Source: Penaeus vannamei (taxonomy: Eukaryota > Arthropoda > Malacostraca > Decapoda > Penaeidae). Taken from it: DNA of 17,500 nt. Below, one piece after another: positions 8,897 through 17,444 of the stretch. The stretch lies in the NCBI RefSeq assembly GCF_042767895.1, contig NC_091550.1:47185721-47203220 (forward strand). The letters are read 5' to 3'. Position 1 is the stretch's first letter, and each line of letters begins with the position of its first letter. The notes under the pieces were generated by a model. It was not told where the DNA came from. It saw nothing but the letters and a program-made list of their open reading frames with translations, and did no database searches. The translations under genes were made by a program, and so were the position numbers.

Positions 8897-9250
8897 GGAC
8901 AGAGGGAACTCACCTCCCCCCCCTCCCCTCCTCCCCCGCGCTCCCTCTCTCTTTCCCCCTCCCCTCAGAGGGATCTCACCTTCCCTCCCTCCCTCTTCTC
9001 CCTCCCTCTCCTCTCACCTTCCCTCCCTCCCTCCTCTCCTCCCCCGCCCCCTCTCTTTCCCCCTCCCCTCAGAGGGATCTCACCTTCCCTCCCTCCCTCC
9101 TCTCCCTCCCTCTCCTCTCACCTCCCCTCCCTCCCTCCTCTCTTTCCCCTTCCCCCTCTCCCTCCCTCTCCTCTCCCTCTCTCCCCTTCCTACCCCTTTC
9201 CCCCTCCTCTCCCTCTCTCCCCTTCCTACCCCTTTCCCCCTCCTCCCCGG
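8897..9250. repeat. Pyrimidine minisatellite (irregular, about 36- and 104-bp periods)
   Basis: AGAGGGA(A/T)CTCACC recurs at 8901, 8967 and 9071; the last two repeats are 104 bp apart and followed by the same CCTTCCCTCCCTCCCTC context. At the 3' end a 36-bp unit (CCCCTTCCTACCCC...) is repeated exactly at 9183 and 9219. Confidence 0.85.
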
Positions 9251-9267
9251 TCCAGGTGCGCTCCCAG

Positions 9268-9310
9268 GGGGGTAGGAGGAGGGGGTGGAGGGGAGGGAAG
9301 GGGGGTGGGC
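9268..9310 (+). other. G-rich stretch with G-quadruplex potential
   Basis: GGGGGG, GGGGG, GGGG, GGG and GGGGGG runs with short spacers, directly after a pyrimidine tract. The two could also pair as a loose pyrimidine/purine foldback. Confidence 0.6.
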
Positions 9311-9364
9311 GAGGCGGCACGATGAAGGAAAGAAATACAGAAAGATAAGGAGAAATACACGGGT

Positions 9365-9616
9365 TTTCTTTATTCATTTTTTGTTGTTTTTTAAATATTT
9401 TTCCCTTTATGTTTTCTTTCTATAACTTTTTTTCAATGTTATTTTTCTTTCCTTTCTATTTTTCTATCTTTTTTTTTCAGTGTTTTTTTCAATTCCTTTA
9501 TCTTGTCGGTTATTTTCTTCTTTTCATTTTGGTCTGTCGATTTACTTTTTAAATCTTATATCTCTTTCTTTCCATTTTTCTTCATTTTCTCTTTATTTTC
9601 GGTTGTAGTATTTTTT
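9365..9616. repeat. T-rich low-complexity tract
   Basis: T runs with TTTC/TTTA units leading into the minisatellites. No coding signal. Confidence 0.75.
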
Positions 9617-9780
9617 TCTAGTTTCCTTTCATTTTCTCTTTTTTCTAGTTTCCTTTCATTTTCTTTTTTTTCTAGTTTCCTTTCATTTTCTTTTTTTCTA
9701 GTTTCCTTTCATTTTCTTTTTTTTTCTAGTTTCCTTTCATTTTCTTTTTTTCTAGTTTCCTTTCATTTTCTTTTTTCTAG
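9617..9780. repeat. 27-bp T-rich minisatellite, seven unit starts
   Basis: TCTAG starts at 9617, 9644, 9671, 9697, 9725, 9751 and 9776 mark units of 25-28 bp with the consensus TCTAGTTTCCTTTCATTTTC plus a variable T run. Length variation is confined to the T run. Confidence 0.95.
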
Positions 9781-9927
9781 TTTCCTTTAATTTTTCTTTT
9801 TATTTCCTTTCCTTTTTCTTTTTATTTCCTTTCCTTTTTCTTTTTATTTCCTTTCCTTTTTCTTTTTATTTCCTTTCCTTTTTCTTCTAATTTCCTTTCC
9901 TTTTTCTTCTTATTTCCTTTTATTTGA
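9781..9927. repeat. 22-bp T-rich minisatellite, six units
   Basis: ATTTCC starts at 9802, 9824, 9846, 9868, 9890 and 9912, exactly 22 bp apart. The shared TTTCCTTT core suggests it derives from the preceding 27-bp array. Confidence 0.95.
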
Positions 9928-10295
9928 CCTAATTTCCCCTCTTTTCCTCATCGGGCTTAGGCTATAACTAAATATCTTGACGAAACGCCAGTTCCTTCCG
10001 TCGAAAATAACTATAATGCGTCTAGATTTTTTTTTTAATTTTCTCTTTTTTTCTGCGACAATAAATTCATATATTCTACCTTCCCCTCTTCCATTACGAA
10101 GGCGGCACTGTTGCCAAATTTTCCTACAGCGATATTAAGAAAACCTTCCTTAAAAGAAAGAGAGAGAGAGAGAGGAAAAAAAGAGAGAAAAGAAAAGTAA
10201 TTCTACACGAGAATTGTTTTCAAAAAGTGGTTCCATTTTATTCACTTTTCGAACAAAGTTTCCGGAACATGTAAATGAGAAAGGGTTGAGATTCC

Positions 10296-10670
10296 GCGGT
10301 AGTGTGGGGGTGGGGGTGGGGGTGGGGAGTGGGGAAGGGAGGTGGGAGGGAGGGGTGAAATGAGGGTGTGTGCGGGAGGGGGAGAGGAAGGGGGAGGGAG
10401 GAGAGGGGGATATGTGGGGGTTGGGGTGAGGGAGGAGAGGGGGAAGTGTAGGGGGTTGGGGTGAGGGAGGAGGGTAGTGAGGGGATGAGGGGGTGAAGGG
10501 GTAATGAGTGGTGTGGGGGTGGGGGAGAAGGGGGTACTGATGGTATGGGGTGTGAGGGTGAGGGAGGAGTGGAGTTACCTAAGATGGAGGGGTGAGGAGT
10601 TGGAGAGTTTGGGATGTGGGAAGGAGGGGGAAGGAGGGGGAAGAGGGGAGGGGGAGGGAAGGGAAGGGAC
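10296..10670. repeat. G-rich tract (GGGGT/GGGGA) with local tandem units
   Basis: G-rich DNA with T and A spacers. A 34-bp unit (GAGAGGGGGA ... GGGGTGAGG) is repeated at 10401 and 10435. The minus-strand Pro/Ser/His-rich frame is compositional. Confidence 0.9.
10306..10327 (+). other. Canonical G-quadruplex motif
   Basis: G5-T-G5-T-G5-T-G4: four G runs with three single-T loops, the arrangement known to give the most stable parallel quadruplexes. Confidence 0.85.
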
Positions 10671-10737
10671 CTGAAAGTGGTGACTAATTTTGTTGCATCC
10701 TCAAGTTCTACATACATAAAGAGAGGGAGCTGGGGGA

Positions 10738-11034
<297 letters not shown>

Positions 11035-11138
11035 AGTCAGTCAGAGACACAGGCAGATAAACTGAGAGAGGGACAGACAAACAGGCAGACAGACAGACAA
11101 ACTAAGAGACGGACTGACAGACAGACAGACAGACAGAC
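11035..11138. repeat. (GACA)n tetranucleotide array
   Basis: Degenerate CAGACAAAC/GACAGACA units. The purest run is at about 11115-11138 (GACAGACAGACAGACAGACA). Confidence 0.9.
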
Positions 11139-11295
11139 AACACTATATACAAAGGACAAAAGAAATATACAAATTACTATGCATACACATATTCACACAA
11201 AGTAAATAAGACATACAAACATTCACACAATAGTTACAATGTTAACATGATTAGCATAAATGTCAATAAGCAATAATGTTGTTTGTTTGTTTCGG

Positions 11296-11702
11296 TTGAT
11301 GTTGATGATGGTGTTGCTGCTGATGATGATGACGATGGTGGTGATGGTGATAATGATGAAGACGATGGTGTTGATGGTGATGACGATGGTGGTGGTGATG
11401 ATGACGATGGTGGTGATGGTGATGACGATGGTGGTGGTGATGACGACGGGTATGAGAATGGTGGTAATGGTGATGATTGTGATGGTGGTGGTGGTGGAAG
11501 AAGTGGTGGTGTTGATGATGATGATGATATTGGTGGTGATTGTGATGATGATGATAATGATAATGGTGGTAGTGATGGTGATGCTGATGGTGATAGTGAT
11601 GATAATGATGATGATGGTAATGGTGATGATAATAATGGTGATAATTGTGGTGATAATGATACCGATGACGATGACAACGATGATGAAGTTGATAATACCG
11701 AT
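11296..11702. repeat. (GAT/GGT)n trinucleotide tract
   Basis: About 400 bp of GAT, GGT, GAC and AAT triplets with almost unbroken 3-bp phase. Frames stay open on both strands (Asp/Gly, Met/Val or Ser/Pro/Ile-rich). Triplet phase alone explains this, and there is no recognisable domain. Confidence 0.93.
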
Positions 11703-11822
11703 ACCCATATACAAGTCATCACACACTTGAATACACCACAAACGACAAACCAAGACTCGATACACTCCACACCATCGCCCCATTTGCGAAACGGAAAAAA
11801 AATTATAACAATAAAAAAAGAA

Positions 11823-12073
11823 GAAAATTTTACATATCCGCTAATTTTTATTTTTTCTTTCCTATCGTCTATTGGAGAGAGAAAAGCCTACAGATGTAAA
11901 AAAAACGAAAATTTTACATATCCGCTAATTTTTATTTTTTCTTTCCTGGCGTCTATTGGAGAGAGAAAAGCCTACAGATGTAAAAAAGAAAAAAAGAAAA
12001 AAAATACATCGCTAATTTTTATTTTTTTTTTCTTTCCTAGCGTCTATTGGAGAGAGAAAAGCCTACAGATGTA
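11823..12073. repeat. Three-copy 84-bp tandem repeat
   Basis: Copies at 11823-11906, 11907-11990 and about 11991-12073. Copies 1 and 2 differ at about four positions in 84; copy 3 has extra A and T in its homopolymers (periods 87-90). Each unit holds CGCTAAT, a T/C-rich run, then GTCTATTGGAGAGAGAAAAG and CCTACAGATGTA. 84 bp is 28 codons, so the first two copies repeat in frame within an open stretch. Confidence 0.95.
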
Positions 12074-12226
12074 TGGTTATTCACGAAGAACGGTTTCCTG
12101 GCTGTCCTTTGTCTGTCCGCGCTTTTGAAGTTTGGGCGCGCTTTCGAGCCAAAAGGGAAAAGAAAACGGGGAATTCTGAAAGATTCCTGGGAGGCAGGGG
12201 GTGAGGGGAGGGGTGGGGGTGAATGA
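12041..12226 (+). other. Unrecognised open stretch after a splice-acceptor-like AG
   Basis: Copy 3 of the 84-bp repeat ends its pyrimidine run in CTTTCCTAG at 12032-12040. One frame from 12041 is open for 61 codons to TGA at 12224-12226. The peptide includes KNGFLAVLCLSALLKFGRAF and is not a known domain; its last part enters the G-rich tract. A second frame is open for about the same length. Evidence for an exon is weak. Confidence 0.15.
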
Positions 12227-12600
12227 GGGGGGAGGAGGGGGAAGGGGAATGAGGGGGATTGGAGGGGGGGAGGGGAAGGGGGTGGGGGTGAGGGGAGGGG
12301 GAGGAGGGGAAGGGTGGGGAGGGGGAGAGGGGGAGAATGAGGAAAGGGTTTTGGTGAGAGTGGGGGTTGGAGGGTGGGGGTAAGATTGAGGGGAGGAGGG
12401 AGGGGAGAATGAGGGGAGGGGTGAGGGGGAGGGGAAAACGAAGGGTAAGAGCGAGAGGGAGGAGGAAGGTGGAGGAAAATGGGAGGGGGAGAAGGAAGGA
12501 AAGTAACACTGGGGGGAGGAGGGGAGGGGTGTGGGAGTGAGAGGAAATAGTAAGGATGGGGTTGTGGGGGAAGGGGAAGTGAGTGGGAGTGAATGGAAAG
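12184..12600. repeat. G-rich (GGGGA/GGGGT) tract
   Basis: About 415 bp of G runs with A and T spacers, many fitting quadruplex motifs, and no strict unit. Long minus-strand frames (Pro/Ser/His/Leu) are compositional. Confidence 0.9.
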
Positions 12601-12604
12601 AAAG

Positions 12605-13520
12605 AAAGAAAAAAAAACAGGTGAATAAGAGAAACAAGAAAAAGGAATGACAGCAACCCGATAATAAAACAGACAGATGATAGAAATATGTTCCTTATTA
12701 CGGTTATATTCATGTATCATTTTCATTTTTGTTCGGATTATCGCTATTACTTTTCCATAAATCATCACGCTTGTTGACATTACGACCATATTCCTTATTT
12801 CATAATGTTCGTATATTATCATCAGTACAGCTTTATATATCATTATGTACCATTATCTTATGCAAAAATTATATCTATTACAATCCCATAAATATATCAC
12901 ATTTTTGCAATTTTTTTAAAGGATATATACTATGATTATTGCAAATTATACAAGAATCCTTTTAATTTTCTCTTCCACCTCCTTCTCAACACAAAACTTT
13001 AGATATATTTAAAGCAAGAACATGTAGATAGATAACCAGCCATCTCGATAGACATTAGAATACCCTCCTGCTAATCTATCGCACATGATAGATTAGCTGT
13101 CGTGTTGTATTGGCTGTATTCTAATGAAGCTTGGCAGGATCATAATTATAATTGAAATTCAGATGTTGATATGAAGCTACAGTGAAAAAAAAGAGAAAAA
13201 AAAATTAAAAAGAGGAAAAAAAGGATTATCCTTCGTTGAAATTAGGTTCATATTCTAAGCAGATTACTTTGAAAAAAAGCTGTAAGACTGAAATGTTCAA
13301 TGCGGTAATGTTCTGTGTGCGTTTTGTCCTTTTTTTTGAACAAGATTATGCTTTGTTGAACTTTCTCTACATCCGGGTAATTCACGTACTATTACTGCGT
13401 ACATAATATCCAGGGTTTAAAAGGGTGTTACTTCGATATTATAAGCGTAATGCGTAAATACAGTTCGGCAGCAAGAACTGAACATAGGTGCACAACCCCG
13501 ATGATTGATGTGTTGACAGG
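12605..13520. other. AT-rich unique sequence with one nested hairpin
   Basis: No protein gene recognised. It holds the inverted repeat at 13053-13126 and A-rich runs at 13185-13225. Confidence 0.6.
13053..13126. repeat. Nested perfect inverted repeat (hairpin)
   Basis: The outer pair 13053-13063 (CATTAGAATAC) matches 13116-13126 perfectly (11 bp). The inner pair 13070-13080 (GCTAATCTATC) matches 13087-13097 perfectly (11 bp) around a 6-nt loop. Between the stems lie 6 nt on the 5' side and 18 nt on the 3' side. Confidence 0.9.
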
Positions 13521-13527
13521 CCGTGCG

Positions 13528-13565
13528 GAAGGGGGAGGAGGGGGATGGGGGTAGGGGGGGGGGGG
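13528..13565 (+). other. G-quadruplex motif ending in G12
   Basis: Four G runs of five or more with spacers of 2-4 nt, the last being twelve G at 13554-13565. Confidence 0.85.
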
Positions 13566-13576
13566 CCAGTTGAGGA

Positions 13577-13832
13577 ATGAGCTACCCTGACCCCCCTTAT
13601 TAGCCCTCCCCTCCCCCCCTCTCCCCCTCATCCCTCTTGCTTCTCCTCTCTCCCCCTCATCCCTCTTGCTTCACCCCTCTCTCCCTCACCCCTCCTGCCT
13701 CTCCCCTCTCCCCCTCATCCCTCCTGCCTCTCCCCTCTCCATCTCACCCCTCCTGCCTCTCCCCTCTCCCCTCCTGCCTCTCCCCTCTCCCCTCCTGCCT
13801 CTCCCCTCTCCCCTCTCTCTCTCCTCTCCTCC
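13577..13832. repeat. 29-bp / 21-bp pyrimidine minisatellite
   Basis: Unit marker TC(C/T)TGC(C/T)TC starts at 13635, 13664, 13693, 13722 and 13751 (29-bp steps), then 13772 and 13793 (21-bp steps). The shorter units lack the CCCTCATC-like 8 bp. Ends in CT-rich DNA. Confidence 0.95.
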
Positions 13833-13936
13833 GTCACTCCATCTGCGCTGCTGTCACTCTAAGAGAGGAATTGGCCAGCACTACCGGTATAGTTCGCCAT
13901 GGACACCATCTACGTATCTTCAGCCGGTGTATCAGC

Positions 13937-14060
13937 AATACTATTATTTTCAGCATTATTATTATCATCATTATTATAATCGTCTGTGTTGTTATTAATA
14001 TCAGTATTAGTATTGGTATTGGCAGTTATTATTACTTCTGCCATTACTTCTAAAATCGTT
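13937..14060. repeat. Imperfect (ATT)n trinucleotide tract
   Basis: ATT/ATC/GTT triplets with interruptions; open frames here are Ile/Tyr-rich artefacts. Confidence 0.85.
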
Positions 14061-14319
14061 AATATTAGCGTTATCATATTTCAGAAGATATATACTTTAA
14101 ACGGAAACCCATTTGGTCTGTTTCTACACTTCGCTCCATGATCTACAATCCTACATAACGCACAGCATGTATTTTCTTTCCATCATGGGGAATTGTAGCA
14201 CACTGTCTAGAGGTGGAACTTGTCCGTTGTTCTGCCTGGCTCTTCATGGCACTGACTTAGGCCTCACTTCAGAACGCGCTGTGAGGGTTGCTATTTTGAG
14301 GGGCAGTTTGTATGGCTCG

Positions 14320-14532
14320 TTTTTTCTTGTTGTTTCTGTCTGTCTGTGTGTATTTTTGTCTGTATTTGCGCATGTCTGTCTGTCTCTTTCAATCTCTCTC
14401 ACTCTCTATCTATCTTTCTTTCTCTCTCCTTCTATCTCTCTCTCTCTCTCTCTTTCCTCCCTCTATCTATCTACGTATCCATCTACCTCTCTATATAGCT
14501 ATATCTACACATCTATCTATCTACCTATCCGA
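14320..14532. repeat. Dispersed microsatellite-bearing repeat, copy A
   Basis: Begins TTTTTCTTGTTG, continues with TGTATTTTTGTCTGTATTTGCG and CTCTTTCAATCTCTCTC, then CT and CTAT/TCTA microsatellites. The same ordered blocks occur at 15883-16090. The first 80 or so bp align with one 2-nt gap. Confidence 0.85.
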
Positions 14533-14798
14533 AACGTAGCCAGGACCATTTTCTCTCTAAAATGACACGCGACTTTCTCCTCCTTGGCTGGCCGCCCCTT
14601 CCTTGCATAACCCTGTCACTCCTCGGGTCTCCCTTCCTGAATGAGGTCTTCCCTGCCAAGCACTACTGTTTTTTTTCGGTAATATCTTCGCATTGCGTTT
14701 AATTCATTTGTAAAATTGCGTGTCTGATGTATAGAATCTTAAGACAATTAGGAGACGGAAAAAATGATTTTGACCAATGCAGAATGAGTGCTGGATGA
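14533..14798. other. Unique sequence, no gene seen
   Basis: No coding, RNA or repeat signal that I can support, apart from short T and A runs. Confidence 0.5.
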
Positions 14799-14958
14799 AA
14801 AATAGAAGGATGTTTTGAACAAAATAGAAAAAAAAGAAAAAGAAAAACTGGTACAAAAGCTGATATGTATCACTCAATAAAAAATACAAGGATGTTATGA
14901 ACAAAATAGAGAAAAGAAGAGATGAAAAACTGGCACAAAAAGGCATCACTCAGTAAAA
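14799..14958. repeat. 82-bp tandem duplication
   Basis: Copies at 14799-14880 and 14881 to about 14958 share AAGGATGTT(A/T)TGAACAAAATAGA, GAAAAACTGG(C/T)ACAAAA and ATCACTCA(A/G)TAAAAA. Copy 2 lacks a few bp (TGATATGT region). Confidence 0.9.
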
Positions 14959-15053
14959 AAAAATGAAATAATAAAATAGATAAATAAATAAATACAGGTC
15001 ATTAGGAATACATAGTTAAGTCCATTTTAAAATCCTAGCGAAATGTGAATAGA

Positions 15054-15112
15054 ACCCCCCTACTCCCCATGCCCGGTCCCCTGCCCCCCCCCTACCCCCA
15101 TCCCCCGGGGCC
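15054..15112 (-). other. C-rich stretch (minus-strand quadruplex potential)
   Basis: Six C runs of three to nine separated by short spacers; the complementary strand fits a G-quadruplex motif. Confidence 0.6.
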
Positions 15113-15267
15113 TATAACCCTATGCACATCCCAACCTCTGCACTGCAAACCATAACCACAACCTACTGTGAACTTTTATAACCACAATCATTCAATTTAT
15201 TTTAATCGCAGTTCGCTTTGATGGAAACTAAAACCGATTTGATAGCGTCATTAATGAAAATTGTGCT

Positions 15268-15460
15268 GGGGGGGGGGGGGGGAGAGGAGGGAGGGGGGGG
15301 AGTGGGGTGAAGGAGGGTGCTATGAATGGAGGGGGTGGATAGGGGGGAGAGGGGAATGTGGGACGGGGAGAAGAGAATGGAGGGGGGGAGGGAAGGGAAG
15401 GTGGATAGGGGAAGGAGAGGTTGGGGTAGAGAGAGGAGGAAGAGGGGGTGGGGAAGGATG
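15268..15460. repeat. G15 run and G/A-rich tract
   Basis: Fifteen G at 15268-15282 start a purine tract of GGGAGG/GGGGAGAGG that ends near 15460. Pro/Ser or Gly/Glu/Arg frames are compositional. Confidence 0.93.
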
Positions 15461-15780
15461 AACCAAACGCCGACGGCTTTCTGAAGGTAATTCCCGACTG
15501 ACGGTGAAGTCGGCCATGGAAGTCGGCCATTATTCACCGATGTCGGGAACACCTCCGACCCGAGCAGTAGTTACGTGTGACGGCGCGTCCTCTGCGGTAA
15601 TTACAGGGTAGTTCCACGATAGTTTGATTCTAATGGCGCAAACTACTATTAGGGAGTTTGGAGATGCAGCGAAGTGGCAGACTCCGGAGGCATCATCGTC
15701 TTCAGGAGTTGCGGAAAGGCAGAGACGCTGGGCCATCGGACTAAGAATTTTAATATTCTTTTTTTTTCCCCTAAATGTAT
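15461..15780. other. GC-rich unique sequence containing a hairpin
   Basis: Moderately GC-rich with CpGs. Frames are open on both strands (minus 15736-15530, plus from 15624), but neither gives a recognisable domain. Contains the hairpin at 15491-15549. Confidence 0.5.
15491..15549. repeat. Hairpin with direct repeat in the loop
   Basis: TTCCCGAC (15491-15498) pairs with GTCGGGAA (15542-15549), and CGGTGAA (15502-15508) pairs with TTCACCG (15533-15539). The 24-nt loop region holds AGTCGGCCAT at 15508-15517 and again at 15521-15530. Confidence 0.85.
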
Positions 15781-15799
15781 TTGTTTGTTTGTTTGTGTG

Positions 15800-15858
<59 letters not shown>
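15781..15858. repeat. (GT)n microsatellite
   Basis: GTTT units pass into about 60 bp of pure GT. It directly precedes copy B of the dispersed repeat. Confidence 0.97.
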
Positions 15859-15859
<1 letters not shown>

Positions 15860-15882
15860 CTGTGCGTATACATGTCCGTGCC

Positions 15883-15953
15883 TTTTTCTTGTTGTCTTTG
15901 TCTATCTGCGTGTATTTTTGTCTGTATTTGCGTATGTATGTCTTTGTCTCTTT

Positions 15954-16019
<66 letters not shown>

Positions 16020-16090
16020 ATCTCTTTCCTCCCTCTCACTATTTATCTATCTATATATGTCTATTCGTCCGTCTATCTATCTATGTATTA
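15883..16090. repeat. Dispersed microsatellite-bearing repeat, copy B
   Basis: Same block order as copy A: TTTTTCTTGTTG, TGTATTTTTGTCTGTATTTGCG, CTCTTTCAATCTCTCTC, then (CT)n at 15957-16011, then TCTA/TATC units. The CT array is longer and purer here. Confidence 0.85.
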
Positions 16091-16199
16091 TCTATCTGCC
16101 TCTGTCTGTGTGTCTGTGTCCGTGTCAGCAAATAACCTGACTCATCACCAACGACAGTCACGCAAGTAATAAGACAATTCTATGACCACTCATAACTAG

Positions 16200-16432
16200 A
16201 AGAAAAAAAAAGAAAGAGAAGAAGAAAAAGTTCAAATAAAAAAAGGTCAAATAAAAAAAGTTCAAATAATAAGAAAAAAGTTCAAATAATAAGAAAAAAG
16301 TTCAAATAACAAGAAAACAGTTCAAATAATAAGAAACAAATAATAAGAAAAAAGTTAAAATAAGGAAAAAAGTAAAATAAGAAGAAAAAAGGTTAAAATA
16401 AGAAAAAAAAGTTAAAATAAGAGAAAAAAGAT
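16200..16432. repeat. 20-bp A-rich tandem repeat
   Basis: TTCAAATAATAAGAAAAAAG units start exactly 20 bp apart at 16261, 16281, 16301 and 16321. Degenerate copies flank them (TCAAATAAAAAAAG before, GTTAAAATAAGAAAAA after). Confidence 0.92.
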
Positions 16433-16518
16433 ATCTGTATCTATCCGACTTGACTGACAGGTTTTCCGGTTAAAACAGGGTTCCAAAGACAGCGGTGCTA
16501 TACAGACACGAACTGCTC

Positions 16519-16568
16519 CATCTATCCATCCACCTATCCACCCATCCATCCTCCTATCCTCCTATCCC
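16519..16568. repeat. (ATCC)n short tandem repeat
   Basis: TATCCATCCACC / CTCCTATC units, imperfect. Confidence 0.85.
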
Positions 16569-16639
16569 TCTGTTGCCTCTTCCTCCTGTCGCTCGCTCGT
16601 CCTCGCTACACTGTCGTAAGAAAGTCTGTTCTCTTGTCT

Positions 16640-17052
16640 GTTGCGTCATTCTGTGATTTTTGTTGTTTATGTTTTTTTTTCTTTGTTTTTTCCCTTTTTT
16701 TCTTATATTTGTCTTCTGGTTTCTTCGTCTTTTTCATTTTGCTTGAGTTCTTCTTTTTCTTCTTTTTTGTTACTATTCTTTGTCTTCTTCGTTTGTAGTG
16801 CTTCTTCTTCGTCTTGTTTTTCTTCATTTCTAGTGCTTCTTCTCTTAGTTCTTCTTCTTCATCTCTAGTGCTTCTTCTCTTAGTTCTTCTTCGTCTTCAT
16901 TTCTAGTTCTTCTTCGTCTTCTTCTTCATTTCTAGTGCTTCTTCTCTAGTTCTTCTTCGTCTTCTTCTTCATTTCTAGTGCTTCTCCTTTTAGTTCTTCT
17001 TCGTCTTCTTCTTCTTCATCTCTAGTGCTTCTTCTTTAACCTCTTCTTCTTC
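16640..17052. repeat. CTT-rich tract with TCTAGTGCTTCTTCT minisatellite
   Basis: T-rich DNA becomes CTT triplets. TCTAGTG marks occur at 16829, 16864, 16931, 16974 and 17021, with TCTAGTT at 16902. Units of about 29-47 bp differ in the number of CTT triplets. Confidence 0.9.
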
Positions 17053-17055
17053 TTT

Positions 17056-17404
17056 CCTTTTGCATTATTCCTCATTCAGAGAGTATGGCAGCAGCATTAG
17101 TACAAATGGAACATGCATATGTACCGTGTTATTTGTTGAATGTTCTGTGCATTATTTAAGAGCCATTTAGAGAGTTGTAAAAAAAAAAACTGATATATAT
17201 CTCTTATGAACAAATATTTTGGCTTCCCATTTTACCTTCATTTAATGGCAGGACGGTCGATTTTCCGATTAATTTGGACATGTTAGTGGAATAGCTTTTC
17301 TGTTGTTCATTGTCTCTAATCAAAACCATTGTTCTTTGCGTCGTGTTCATCATCATTTCCCTTTCCCCCATTTTCTCTCGCGTTTCATGATATTTCGTGT
17401 TTGT

Positions 17405-17407
<3 letters not shown>
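17056..17407. other. Unique sequence, no gene seen
   Basis: No coding or RNA signal that I can support; AT-rich with an A9-A10 run near 17180. Confidence 0.5.

Positions 17408-17440
<33 letters not shown>
17408..17440. repeat. T33 homopolymer
   Basis: Thirty-three consecutive T. It could be the poly(A) tail of a minus-strand retroposon whose body would lie at 17441 and beyond, but the window ends before this can be judged. Confidence 0.97.

Positions 17441-17444
<4 letters not shown>

Noticed and set aside
12037..12843. 268-codon minus-strand frame
   Set aside because: Its core is the complement of a G-rich tract; the ends are not recognisable.
12680..12860. Apparent diverged duplication around TTCCTTATT
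   Set aside because: Similarity is confined to AT-rich words and could be chance.
14113..14330. Open frame with a normal-looking peptide before the CT tract
   Set aside because: No domain, start context or conservation evidence; its end is microsatellite.
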